Assembly (NCBI GenBank): GCA_964615565.1
Contig: CAZTPC010000006.1
Span: 1-55,322, forward strand
DNA length: 55,322 nucleotides
Direction: 5' to 3'
DNA from: CAZTPC01 sp964615565
GTDB lineage: Bacteria; Patescibacteriota; Saccharimonadia; Saccharimonadales; AWTP1-31
The number at the start of each line of letters is the position of its first letter. Position 1 is the first letter of the stretch. A program made the position numbers and the translations under genes. Under the pieces are notes generated by a model that saw only the letters and a list, made by a program, of their open reading frames with translations, was not told the origin of the DNA and did no database searches. This document shows positions 15,970 to 24,749 of the stretch, piece by piece.

Positions 15970-16555
15970 GCGCATCCTTAACATCGCCGTAGTTATAGCC
16001 TTGGCGCATAAGATAGGCCATCAGTTTTTGATCGTCTTGGTAGCGTGTTTGTTTGCGTTTTCGAACAACCAACTCTGCCAATACATTACGATCGTCTGTT
16101 TCGTCTTGTTCCAGCACTTGCTGGATCACATCATCGGCCACTCGTTTTACCTTAAGCTCCTGCTGCAGTCTACGCTTACTAGTACTTTTAAGCAGCCGTC
16201 TGTTTTCTACCCAACGTTTTGCAAAGTCAAAGTCGTTAAGCCACCTACCAGCATGGAGACGCTCGACTAGCTGCTGGATCATTTCTGGCTCATATTCTTT
16301 GCGCTTATAATAATCACGAATTTCCCACTCGCTTCGTGGCCTCCGTGAGATTAAGCCTAGCGCCTGATTGTATGCCTTATCATTACGGGCAGTCTCTTGC
16401 ACCTCTTTTAGCTCACTTGGGGTCAGCTCTTTGCCCACCCGTAGGCCACTGTTCATAAGTGCCGTCTCTCCTAAGCCAAATGAAAACTTACCGTCTATAA
16501 ATATCGAATAGCGGCCTTCTCGTTTGACCTGTTGTTTGATGTCAGTGACCTTCAT
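15947..16555 (-). CDS. recX: RecX, regulator of RecA
   Basis: RecX binds and modulates RecA filaments. The 202-residue protein shows the RecX helical-repeat pattern: NQALGLISRRPRSEWEIRDYYKRK, RWLNDFDFAKRWVENR and LMRQGYNYGDVKDAL. It lies downstream of recA on the same strand with one small gene between, the usual arrangement. ATG 16555 is preferred to an in-frame TTG at 16561. No Shine-Dalgarno is obvious; translation may be coupled to the small gene ending at 16565. Confidence 0.92.
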   Translation of the reverse strand: MKVTDIKQQVKREGRYSIFIDGKFSFGLGETALMNSGLRVGKELTPSELKEVQETARNDKAYNQALGLISRRPRSEWEIRDYYKRKEYEPEMIQQLVERLHAGRWLNDFDFAKRWVENRRLLKSTSKRRLQQELKVKRVADDVIQQVLEQDETDDRNVLAELVVRKRKQTRYQDDQKLMAYLMRQGYNYGDVKDALSLPEED

Positions 16556-16564
16556 TGACAAGTA

Positions 16565-16777
16565 CTAGTCGACTGGGACCACAGCTGGAGGAATTGGATC
16601 TCTGTCGACACGATGTTCTAAGCTAGTGCCAAGGTATGGCGATGCCGACCCAATGACTTCGGCTGGTGCACCAAAATCTTCATAAGAAGGATCCCCCAGT
16701 CCGTCCTCTCCCCATTGTTGCTCTGGCCTTGGCCCAACTATTTCTGGTGATGATGGATTATCTCCACTTTGTGCCAT
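16565..16777 (-). CDS. Small acidic hypothetical protein between recA and recX
   Basis: A 70-residue Pro/Gly/Asp/Glu-rich protein, probably disordered, with no recognised family. ATG 16777 is chosen because AAGGAG, placed at the end of recA, lies ten bases upstream; the frame extends further into recA without support. Its position in the recA-recX operon suggests co-expression, but nothing in the sequence indicates a role in recombination. Confidence 0.55.
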   Translation of the reverse strand: MAQSGDNPSSPEIVGPRPEQQWGEDGLGDPSYEDFGAPAEVIGSASPYLGTSLEHRVDRDPIPPAVVPVD

Positions 16778-16781
16778 AGTG

Positions 16782-17852
16782 CTAACTCTCCTTTGCGGCG
16801 GCAGCCACACGGACTTTGCCGGCAATTTCTTCGAGTACCTTTGGATTTTCGTCTAGGTACTTCTTGGTTGCTTCACGGCCCTGGCCAATCTTAGCTTCGT
16901 TATAGGCATACCAGGCACCCGATTTTTCTACTACATCGTGTTCGGCAGCCAGATCTAGAATATCGCCACTTCGTGAGATACCTTCGTTATACATGATGTC
17001 GAATTCTGCTTGTCGGAACGGTGGAGCAATCTTGTTCTTAACAACCTTCACTCGGGTACGGTTACCGATAATGTTCTCGCCCTGTTTAATCTGAGCGATG
17101 CGACGAATATCCATACGTACCGACGCGTAGAACTTCAACGCGTTACCACCAGTGGTGGTTTCTGGATTACCAAACATCACCCCGATCTTCATGCGTATCT
17201 GGTTAATAAAGATGACTGTTGCTTTGGAACGGCTAATTACTCCAGTGAGCTTTCGGAGCGCCTGGCTCATTAGACGAGCCTGAAGACCCATATGACTATC
17301 ACCCATGTCACCTTCGATTTCAGCCCGAGGGACAAGTGCGGCTACAGAGTCGACTACGATAATGTCTACAGCATTGCTGCGCACCAATGTTTCGGTAATC
17401 TCGAGTGCTTGCTCGCCGTTATCTGGCTGACTTAGTAAGAGATTATCTACATCGACACCAATTCGTTTGGCATATGACGGATCGAGGGCATGCTCGGCAT
17501 CAATAAAGGCAGCCGTGCCACCTGCTCGCTGTACTTCGGCAATAGCATGAAGACTTAGTGTGGTTTTACCAGATGATTCTGGACCGTACACTTCAATAAT
17601 ACGACCCTTTGGGATTCCACCACCAAGCGCGATATCGAGCGATAAACTGCCGGTTGGGATGCATTCTACTTTTACATCACCGACGTTACCAAGCTTCATA
17701 ATAGAACCCTTGCCGAATTGCTTCTCGATAGCGTCGAGTGCCAAGCCTAATGCTTTAGTCTTGCCTGTTTCTTGGCTTCCGCCCTCTGTTGTGTCGGTCT
17801 TAACAGCTTTGGCTTTCGCCGCAGTTTTCTTTACAGTTTTCTCATCGGCCAT
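16782..17852 (-). CDS. recA: RecA recombinase
   Basis: RecA forms filaments on single-stranded DNA and drives strand exchange. The 356-residue sequence has a Lys/Ala-rich N-terminal extension (about 1-30), Walker A GPESSGKTT (90-98), FIDAEHALDP, IIVVDSVAALVPRAEIEGDMGD, and the loop 2 region with MFGNPETTTGGNALKFYASVR. AGGAGG precedes ATG 17852. I looked for a LexA-type operator upstream and found none. Here it would serve recombination of DNA taken up through the pilus/ComEC route as well as repair. Confidence 0.98.
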   Translation of the reverse strand: MADEKTVKKTAAKAKAVKTDTTEGGSQETGKTKALGLALDAIEKQFGKGSIMKLGNVGDVKVECIPTGSLSLDIALGGGIPKGRIIEVYGPESSGKTTLSLHAIAEVQRAGGTAAFIDAEHALDPSYAKRIGVDVDNLLLSQPDNGEQALEITETLVRSNAVDIIVVDSVAALVPRAEIEGDMGDSHMGLQARLMSQALRKLTGVISRSKATVIFINQIRMKIGVMFGNPETTTGGNALKFYASVRMDIRRIAQIKQGENIIGNRTRVKVVKNKIAPPFRQAEFDIMYNEGISRSGDILDLAAEHDVVEKSGAWYAYNEAKIGQGREATKKYLDENPKVLEEIAGKVRVAAAAKES

Positions 17853-17953
17853 GGTTACCCTCCTATGGTGATTAATTAGAATACATCACCCACACTCTCA
17901 GTACAACAATAGTATATCAAGTTATTACAGAAGTTAATTGGTAATGATTTCAA

Positions 17954-18589
17954 CTAGACAGCGGCCGGTTCAGTATCATCGGGCGACCCTCTTCGGTGAC
18001 TACCTTCCAATGGAGGCAGAATAGATACAACTCCAAGTGCTCCAACAAATGCGCCAGCAATTCCGCCAATAGCACCAGCTGCTATCGTTCTCACGGCCAC
18101 ATCTTGACTATCGAAGTTAGCTGCATCATCACGCATAGTACTAATTTGCCCATCTAGATTATGTAGGCTAGGCATTCGAACCTTTATCACTTCGACAGCA
18201 CTTGCCACCGAAGCCCCTTCCGGGAGCTCCCAGCCTATCTCTCTAAGATCTTCGTAATCAGCCGCCCGATTGTGTAAAGCGTTTTGAACACCACAATCGT
18301 ATTGAGCTGTTTGCGGCAGCGAGGTGCTGCGAACAACGAGGTGCTGCTGATCGCTCGTTACCAGCCCAGCTAGAAAATCTCGGCATCGTTGTAAGGTATT
18401 TGCCCGGGCAGTTACCTCGCGGTTTGCTGCATGCTCCTGGCTCACCGAACCTTGATGTCCGATATAGCCGCCTAGCAGTACGCCGCTAGAGAGTGTCGCA
18501 GCCATTAGTAATACTCTCGGCCACTTTTTGTAACGCCATGCTGCGGTGGCCTTTGCTCGCTCCGGGCCGGCTTCGTTGCTGTTACTCAT
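17954..18589 (-). CDS. Membrane protein, tandem paralogue A
   Basis: The 211-residue protein has an N-terminal membrane helix (about 25-45), an outside domain and a second Gly/Ala-rich hydrophobic segment near residues 165-190. It shares with the adjacent upstream gene the pattern LQ-x-CR-x-F, an LV strand, and PQTA followed by a second Cys, so the two are tandem duplicates that have diverged. The conserved cysteine pair may form a disulfide outside the membrane. Its ATG overlaps the stop of the upstream paralogue (ATGA). Function unknown. Confidence 0.6.
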   Translation of the reverse strand: MSNSNEAGPERAKATAAWRYKKWPRVLLMAATLSSGVLLGGYIGHQGSVSQEHAANREVTARANTLQRCRDFLAGLVTSDQQHLVVRSTSLPQTAQYDCGVQNALHNRAADYEDLREIGWELPEGASVASAVEVIKVRMPSLHNLDGQISTMRDDAANFDSQDVAVRTIAAGAIGGIAGAFVGALGVVSILPPLEGSHRRGSPDDTEPAAV

Positions 18590-19182
18590 GCGGCGGCTCG
18601 TCTTCGTCGGATACTTTGCTCGGCCGTATCTATGCCGATAACTGCCGCACAGCCTATTGCTGTACCCATTGCGGCCATTGCACCTGGCAGTCCCATTAGT
18701 CCACCATCGCTCGGACTAAATGTTGCTTCTGGCTGGTAGTCTTTAATCTGCCCGTCAAGTTGACTTATACTTGCAAGCTCAACAGTTGCATCAACGCCAG
18801 TAACAGTGATGGCAAAGTCTTCACCAGAACCAATGCCCTGCATATCTTCAACAAGATCTGCAGGACTTGAAATAAAGCATGTTTCCCGTGCAGTCTGGGG
18901 CACATCTTCAAGATCAATAACGAGTTTCTTCGTAGGATCAGTGGTCAGACTCATAACAAAGTTTCTACAGGTTTGCAGACGAGTAACTACCTTGGCGGCT
19001 GATCTGTTTTCGGAACGCTCCTGGCTCGTAACCCAGTTCGAGCCAACCCAATATCCACCAGCGCCACCACCTACAATAATAGAGAACATGAGTACGCTTC
19101 TGAGGTTAACCCAATCACGAACGCGTCGGGGCTTTTTTTCTGGCTGCTTGGCTGTCTCTCTACCTGTTGATTCTGTAGTCAT
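18586..19182 (-). CDS. Membrane protein, tandem paralogue B
   Basis: The 198-residue relative of the gene at 17954-18589. It has a basic N-terminus, a membrane helix (about 27-48), an outside domain containing LQTCRNF and VPQTARETC, a SQLDGQIKDYQ segment matched by LDGQISTMRDD in the partner, and a second hydrophobic segment near 160-180. Both proteins probably act together, given four-base overlap and shared architecture. Family not recognised. Confidence 0.6.
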   Translation of the reverse strand: MTTESTGRETAKQPEKKPRRVRDWVNLRSVLMFSIIVGGGAGGYWVGSNWVTSQERSENRSAAKVVTRLQTCRNFVMSLTTDPTKKLVIDLEDVPQTARETCFISSPADLVEDMQGIGSGEDFAITVTGVDATVELASISQLDGQIKDYQPEATFSPSDGGLMGLPGAMAAMGTAIGCAAVIGIDTAEQSIRRRRAAA

Positions 19183-19240
19183 GCGGACACCCTAGCACTC
19201 AGGTTATATCCAAACTACTAATGCTTTATACTATCTATAT

Positions 19241-21028
19241 ATGCGGATTCCCGATACTCTTGTGGTCCAGCTCCTAAAAAATGTGGGTAAGCTCACCGAC
19301 GATCAGTTAAAGACGCTCAAAGAACAGGAACTGGTCGAGAAAAAGGCGCTACAAGACTTAGCTGTTAAGAATGGCCTGATTACTGAGCCTGAGCTTACCA
19401 AGTTGTACGCGCTTGAGATCGACGTCCCCTATGTCGACCTCGACCCTAAAGCTATTCGGCCAGAGCTGTTTAAGCAGATTCCTGAGCGTATTGCCCGACA
19501 ATACAAAGTAGTCTTATACGGCCAGGACGAAGCCGGCAATAAGCAGCTAGCTATGGCTGATCCAGACGATATTCAGGCAGTTAACTTCTTGCGTAAGCAA
19601 CTTGGTCCAGACATCAAGGTTCATTTAGCCACTGCAACAACTATCAATGCAGCACTTGAGCAATATCGCGGCAATATGAGTAGTGAACTACCAAAAGTTA
19701 TCACTCCCGAGAACGAGACCGAAGTCGACGACGTTAGCGCCGAAGACCTGGCCGAAGATTCACCGATTGCTCAGACCGTAAACGTACTTATTGAATACGC
19801 CGTAACCAGTAGTGCTAGCGACATCCATATTGAACCGCGCGAAAACTTTGTGTTGGTCCGATATCGTGTTGACGGCATCTTGCGTGAAGTGAATAAGTTA
19901 CCAAGGAACGTGCTTGGCGCACTGGTTTCTCGCATAAAGATCCTTTCTAACCTCAAGATTGATGAACGCCGCGTACCACAAGACGGCAGATTTAAGATTG
20001 AAATTGGCGGACAAGTGTTTGCCATGCGTGTCTCGACACTGCCGATTGTCGACGGCGAAAAAGTGGCTATGCGTATACTTAACGAGTCGGCCAAAGCAGC
20101 TACCCTGAATGAGCTTGGATTCTGGGGCAGGGCTTTAGAGACCATCCAACATGCCGTCGTGCAACCGCATGGCATGGTGCTAGTAACAGGGCCTACTGGT
20201 TCCGGTAAGTCTACCACGCTGTTTAGTATTCTGAATCAGCTCAATAAACCAGGGGTAAATATCTCGACCATTGAAGATCCAGTGGAATATAAGATCCAAG
20301 GCACCAACCAGACTCAAGTTAACTCCGCTGCAGGTATGACGTTTAGTAGTGGCTTACGTGCCCTACTCCGTCAGGACCCAAACATTATCATGGTTGGAGA
20401 AATTCGCGACAACGAGACGGCTAACCTTGCAATTCAGGCCGCTTTAACAGGGCATCTGGTGTTCTCTACACTCCACACTAACAACGCTGCGACAAGCCTG
20501 CCTCGACTACTAGATATGAACATCGAGCCCTTCCTGATTGCCAGCACTGTCCGCGCAGTAGTTGGACAACGGCTAGTACGCAAGCTTTGCACTAACTGTC
20601 GTGAGGCATATGAACCAGATGATACAGCACTCGACACCCTAAATGAAACCTTCCATACCGACGATCCAGAGGTGATTTCACACATCAACAGGCTAGAATT
20701 AGATGCCATCCGTGACGGACTTGGTGGTGAGTCTGCGGTACCCGAAAACGGCAGTAGCCAAGCATCGATAGTAAAACTTTGGAAACAGCACGATACCGGT
20801 TGCGAACAGTGCAACAACAGTGGCTACAAAGGTCGGATGGGCATTTATGAGGTTCTCGACAATACCAGTAAAGTCCAGAAGATGATCGTCGGTAGTGGCA
20901 CGAGCGAAGATATTCAAAACCAAGCTGCTGAAGATGGCATGGTACTGATGCAGACTGATGGCCTTGTAAAAGCGCTTCGCGGCCTAACCAGTATCGAAGA
21001 GATCCTTCGAGTTACGGCAGAGCAATGA
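19241..21028 (+). CDS. pilB: Type IV pilus assembly ATPase PilB
   Basis: PilB (GspE family) is the hexameric cytoplasmic motor that drives pilus extension. The 595-residue protein has the N-terminal GSPII_E_N domain, then the core with Walker A GPTGSGKSTT (about residue 316), the Asp box around IEDPVEYK, Walker B IIMVGEIRD and the His box HLVFSTLHTN. Four zinc-type cysteines follow: CTNC and CEQC, separated by about 65 residues, longer than usual. The TATACT -10 ends eight bases before ATG 19241. pilC follows with an ATGA overlap. Confidence 0.97.
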   Translation: MRIPDTLVVQLLKNVGKLTDDQLKTLKEQELVEKKALQDLAVKNGLITEPELTKLYALEIDVPYVDLDPKAIRPELFKQIPERIARQYKVVLYGQDEAGNKQLAMADPDDIQAVNFLRKQLGPDIKVHLATATTINAALEQYRGNMSSELPKVITPENETEVDDVSAEDLAEDSPIAQTVNVLIEYAVTSSASDIHIEPRENFVLVRYRVDGILREVNKLPRNVLGALVSRIKILSNLKIDERRVPQDGRFKIEIGGQVFAMRVSTLPIVDGEKVAMRILNESAKAATLNELGFWGRALETIQHAVVQPHGMVLVTGPTGSGKSTTLFSILNQLNKPGVNISTIEDPVEYKIQGTNQTQVNSAAGMTFSSGLRALLRQDPNIIMVGEIRDNETANLAIQAALTGHLVFSTLHTNNAATSLPRLLDMNIEPFLIASTVRAVVGQRLVRKLCTNCREAYEPDDTALDTLNETFHTDDPEVISHINRLELDAIRDGLGGESAVPENGSSQASIVKLWKQHDTGCEQCNNSGYKGRMGIYEVLDNTSKVQKMIVGSGTSEDIQNQAAEDGMVLMQTDGLVKALRGLTSIEEILRVTAEQ

Positions 21029-22254
21029 TAACCGAGTTTATATATTCCGCGACAAACAAAAGTGGCAAGAATGTCCAGGGCAGGCTCGAAGCCAATAGCC
21101 GAGAGGAAGCACTTAAAACATTGCGTCATCAAGACCTCCGACCGTTAGCCGTTAAGCAAGCTGATAACAAGGTCGGTAAAGGGCTTTTCAACTTCGGGAA
21201 AACCGTAAAACTTAAAGAGCTTGTTATATTCACTCGCCAACTTTCGACCATGGTTTCGGCTGGTGTGCCGCTGAATCGTAGCCTCGCAACACTTCAAGAA
21301 CAAACCGAAACAGAATATTTTAAGAAGGTTTTAGCTGGTGTCAGTAAGGATGTCCAGGCGGGTAACCCGCTCGGGGAATCGTTCGCCAAGTACCCCCATG
21401 TCTTTAATGACGTGTATATCAACATGGTCAAAGCCGGAGAAGCGGGAGGCATTTTGGAAGAGATTCTTAAGCGCCTGGCAAATCAGATCGAGAAAGAGTC
21501 GAGCATCAAGAAGAAAATCAAAAGCGCCATGACCTATCCAGCCGTTATTATGGCGGTTACAGTTGTTGGATTCTTTGGCATCATGATATTTATCATTCCC
21601 AAGATTGCCGCCATCCTTAAAGATCTTGGAGGCGAGAACGCCCAACTACCGATCTACACCCGTGTCATGCTCGGTATCAGTGGCTTCATGCAGCAGTATG
21701 CCATTGTTATCTTTGCCATTCTATTATTCCTTGGCTACGTTATTAAACGCTACATCCAAACACCCGAAGGTAAATTCCAGTTCCATGCCCTCATGCTAAA
21801 AACTCCAATTGTTAATACTGTAATCACTAAGGTTGCTATTGCCCGTTTTGCTCGCACATTCGCCAGCCTGATGTCCGCCGGGGTAGGCGTACTTGATGCA
21901 TTAGAAGTCACAGGTGGCGCAATTGGTAATAAAGTTATCGAAAAAGAACTTAGAGACGCCGCAAACGAAGTAAAGAATGGCAAACAACTATCTGAGCCAC
22001 TCAGTAAAAGTAAACACTTTCCCCCAATCGTTGGCCAAATGCTTGCCGTCGGCGAAGAGACCGGCAAGGTCGATGAGATCCTTGTGAAGGTTGCTGACTT
22101 CTACGAAGAAGAGGTTACCGCTGTGATCGATGCCCTCAGCTCACTGATCGAGCCACTGATGATCATCGTTCTTGGTGGCGTAGTTGGGCTGATCGCCGCA
22201 AGCGTCATGGGGCCAATCGCAGGATTGTCCAAAAACATCCAGAGCAACAACTAA
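21025..22254 (+). CDS. pilC: Type IV pilus inner-membrane platform protein PilC
   Basis: PilC (GspF family) is the membrane platform on which PilB acts. The 409-residue protein contains the two repeated GspF domains: FTRQLSTMVSAGVPLNRSLATL and FARTFASLMSAGVGVLDALEV, each followed by G-N/K-x-L and a hydrophobic helix, with a third hydrophobic helix near the C-terminus. The start overlaps pilB by four bases, so translation is coupled. It converges with the ABC transporter gene 11 bases downstream. Confidence 0.96.
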   Translation: MITEFIYSATNKSGKNVQGRLEANSREEALKTLRHQDLRPLAVKQADNKVGKGLFNFGKTVKLKELVIFTRQLSTMVSAGVPLNRSLATLQEQTETEYFKKVLAGVSKDVQAGNPLGESFAKYPHVFNDVYINMVKAGEAGGILEEILKRLANQIEKESSIKKKIKSAMTYPAVIMAVTVVGFFGIMIFIIPKIAAILKDLGGENAQLPIYTRVMLGISGFMQQYAIVIFAILLFLGYVIKRYIQTPEGKFQFHALMLKTPIVNTVITKVAIARFARTFASLMSAGVGVLDALEVTGGAIGNKVIEKELRDAANEVKNGKQLSEPLSKSKHFPPIVGQMLAVGEETGKVDEILVKVADFYEEEVTAVIDALSSLIEPLMIIVLGGVVGLIAASVMGPIAGLSKNIQSNN

Positions 22255-22265
22255 TCTTTTGTTGG

Positions 22266-24035
22266 TTAGCGGTAGCCTTCGGCCTGAGCTTCGAACATCT
22301 CTTTATATAAGCCACCGTGTTGCAGTAGCTCTTCGTGTGAACCATATTCGGTAATCTTGCCAGACTCCATAACAATAATCTTATCCGCTTTTCGAACGGT
22401 ACTAAACCGGTGACTAACAATCAGTGTCGTTTTCTGTCCATGACTCTTATAGATATTATTAAAGATCATATATTCAGCCTTGGCATCGATAGCACTAGTC
22501 GGCTCGTCTAAGATGAGCATGTCCCCTTCACGCAAGAGCGCACGTGCCACACCCAATCGTTGCAACTGCCCACCAGATAAACCAGTCCCATCGTCAAACG
22601 ATGGATCAAGTCGCTGTTGGTACTTATGTGGCAAGGCGGTGATAAACTTGGTAGCGCCAACCATATCTGTAGCCTGCGTGACGGCTTTCTGATCAACTTT
22701 CCTATCAAGTCCCATTAGCAAGTTATCTTCGATACTCAGGTGGTCTACTACCAAGAAGTCCTGGCTCAGATTACTAATGGCATCGTAGTAGCTCTTTTGC
22801 TCAACATCTTTTATATCGATGCCGTTAACCGTAATCGTACCGCTGGTTGGTAGATACTGGCGAAGGAGTAGCTTAATAAGCGTGGACTTGCCAGCGCCAT
22901 TTTCACCGACTAATGCCAACTTGCTGCCAGGCACAATTAAGAAAGAGACGGCATCGAGCACTGGCTTCTTAGTCCGGGGATACGCGAACGTAACGTCCTT
23001 GAATTCTATAGTCAGTGGCCCATCTATTACTTGCGTACCATTTGGCACAGAAGGTTCGGTGTAGTAAATCTCGTGTAATTCTTTTAGGTAGGTCGCCGTC
23101 TCGTGCAGGCCCCGAGCACTATTCACAATTGATGAGGCAGAATTACTTGCTTGTTCTAGTAAGCCCCGAAGGAAGATGAAACGTTCTAGCCCAATCGTGC
23201 CAGCTATCAGGAGCTTCAGGAAGTACAAGGTCGCCCCAACACTAACCACTGGCTCAATAACATCAGTCCCTACGTCGGCCGGCATCATTTTGACGTCAGC
23301 GTCATAAATAACATTCTGTGCTCTTTCGGTGTGCGAGCGCCAAGCCTGGATAAGCCGTTTGAAGGCGGTCATTAATCTGATCTCTGGCATGGTGTTCGGG
23401 TCCATAAGCATCCACCTGGTTCGGAACGCGACTCTGTCGATTGGCTCAACCTTTTTGTTAAGCGCTTCATAAAACTTATTTTGGTACATACGCAGCATTG
23501 TTACAGGGATAATCATTACAATGATTACTAACCCAACTAACGGCGCAACCACCAGGATTGCGCCAATAGAGCTGACGAATCGCACAACCGATGAGATCAT
23601 CCATGACAGCTCAGAAATTGTACGCCACATTGAGCTCATCGCTTCACGCGCCCGAGCCAGCTTGGTGTTAAACGTCTGGTCGTCGAATTGCTCCTGGCTG
23701 AGTTCGTACATCTTCTCCATAAACAACGTATTTAGATTGATCTCCATCTGATTTTGGAGCTTCTTATCGACCAACCGGTTAATCGCCCCCATCACTGTGC
23801 CAAAGATCTCTAGGAAAATCATAATCCCCAGCCATAGATATGCCTGTCCGCCACCAGTGTGCTTGGTCGCAATCAAGGCCACTGCCGCGAGGAACTTGGC
23901 ACTCGCGTAGACAAACAGTACCGAACCTATGCCGTCATAGATACTGTTAACAATTGTCCAGGCAAAGTAACCCTTTGACTTACCAAACTGGAGCTTGAGC
24001 GCCCACCATAAGGACTTAGCGGCATTTGACTTCAT
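22266..24035 (-). CDS. ABC exporter, fused membrane and ATPase domains
   Basis: A 589-residue half-transporter with an N-terminal six-helix exporter domain (about 1-320) and a C-terminal ATPase with Walker A GENGAGKST, signature LSGGQLQ, Walker B MLILDEPT and the H-loop IVSHR. Such proteins dimerise and export lipids, peptides or drugs; the substrate is not predictable. It interrupts the pilus cluster on the opposite strand, between pilC and the major pilin. TATATT ends eight bases before the ATG, so the mRNA may be leaderless. Confidence 0.92.
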   Translation of the reverse strand: MKSNAAKSLWWALKLQFGKSKGYFAWTIVNSIYDGIGSVLFVYASAKFLAAVALIATKHTGGGQAYLWLGIMIFLEIFGTVMGAINRLVDKKLQNQMEINLNTLFMEKMYELSQEQFDDQTFNTKLARAREAMSSMWRTISELSWMISSVVRFVSSIGAILVVAPLVGLVIIVMIIPVTMLRMYQNKFYEALNKKVEPIDRVAFRTRWMLMDPNTMPEIRLMTAFKRLIQAWRSHTERAQNVIYDADVKMMPADVGTDVIEPVVSVGATLYFLKLLIAGTIGLERFIFLRGLLEQASNSASSIVNSARGLHETATYLKELHEIYYTEPSVPNGTQVIDGPLTIEFKDVTFAYPRTKKPVLDAVSFLIVPGSKLALVGENGAGKSTLIKLLLRQYLPTSGTITVNGIDIKDVEQKSYYDAISNLSQDFLVVDHLSIEDNLLMGLDRKVDQKAVTQATDMVGATKFITALPHKYQQRLDPSFDDGTGLSGGQLQRLGVARALLREGDMLILDEPTSAIDAKAEYMIFNNIYKSHGQKTTLIVSHRFSTVRKADKIIVMESGKITEYGSHEELLQHGGLYKEMFEAQAEGYR

Positions 24036-24071
24036 TTACGCTCAATATAGCACAGCCATAGTGGGTCGTGC

Positions 24072-24099
24072 TTGACGGCTTACTGCTTAAGGTTATAAT
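24072..24099 (+). promoter_or_regulatory. Promoter of the major pilin gene
   Basis: -35 TTGACG (24072-24077), 16-base spacer and -10 TATAAT (24094-24099). The start codon is about 55 bases downstream, preceded by AGGAGG, so this gene has a true leader, unlike most in the window. Confidence 0.65.
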
Positions 24100-24154
24100 T
24101 TAAGGTAAGCTTTAATAGCCTAAACAAATAATTAAACATAGGAGGGTGGGCTCC

Positions 24155-24622
24155 ATGGCTTCACTTCGCAAACAACAAGGTTTTACCATTGTAGAACTCT
24201 TGATCGTGATTATCGTTATTGGTATCTTGGCCACTTTGGTCTTGGTAACTTTCACCGGTATCCAACAATCAGCACGTAATACACAACGCCAAACAGACAT
24301 TAAGGCCGTAGCTAGCCACTTGGAAACATACAATGCCAAGAACGCTTTCTACCCAACGTTAACCGATCTTAACAGCGCATCATTCATCTCTGGTACCCTA
24401 AAGGGTCTAGACAAAGAATCAACACGCGATCCAAAAGCTGGCACAACTTCTGCTGACTACCAGTTTGCCGACGGCAACTCAACAAGCAAGAAGTATGGCT
24501 ACAAGGCTACTAAGGACGACGGTTCTGCTTGTGACAACGCTGTCTCAGGTGACGAGTGTACTAAGTTCACTCTTAGCTACACCGAAGAAGGTGGCAGCGA
24601 AAAGACTGTAACCAACCTTTAG
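24155..24622 (+). CDS. pilA: Type IV pilin (major pilin candidate)
   Basis: A 155-residue prepilin. The leader MASLRKQQ ends just before G-FTIVELL, the prepilin peptidase site, with the conserved Glu at position 5 of the mature protein and a hydrophobic helix after it. The C-terminal part holds a Cys pair (CDNAVSGDEC) likely to close the D-region loop. The second pilin at 32325 has the same pattern. ATG 24155 lies nine bases after AGGAGG; an in-frame GTG at 24146 abuts it and is rejected. A strong promoter, strong Shine-Dalgarno site and terminator suggest high expression. Confidence 0.92.
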   Translation: MASLRKQQGFTIVELLIVIIVIGILATLVLVTFTGIQQSARNTQRQTDIKAVASHLETYNAKNAFYPTLTDLNSASFISGTLKGLDKESTRDPKAGTTSADYQFADGNSTSKKYGYKATKDDGSACDNAVSGDECTKFTLSYTEEGGSEKTVTNL

Positions 24623-24643
24623 TAATATTTCGATATTACTGCT

Positions 24644-24674
24644 AAAGACCGGGCTCAAATGAGCTCGGTCTTTT
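24644..24674 (+). terminator. Rho-independent terminator after the pilin gene
   Basis: A 13-base-pair stem, AAAGACCG-G-GCTC with GAGC-T-CGGTCTTT, closes on an AAAT loop and is followed by T residues. It isolates the pilin transcript from the next gene. Confidence 0.88.
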
Positions 24675-24711
24675 AGTTGGCACAGTATGCCACGACCGGC
24701 TTGTTACGCTA

Positions 24712-24740
24712 TTGCTTATTGTATTATATTATGCTATAAT
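24712..24740 (+). promoter_or_regulatory. Leaderless-type promoter for the 24750 gene
   Basis: -35 TTGCTT (24712-24717), exactly 17 bases, -10 TATAAT (24735-24740). ATG 24750 is nine bases beyond the -10. Confidence 0.65.
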
Positions 24741-24749
24741 ATTGGCATA

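Noticed and set aside
17853..17953. An SOS (LexA) operator upstream of recA
   Set aside because: No palindrome of the LexA types I know is present in the 100-base upstream region.
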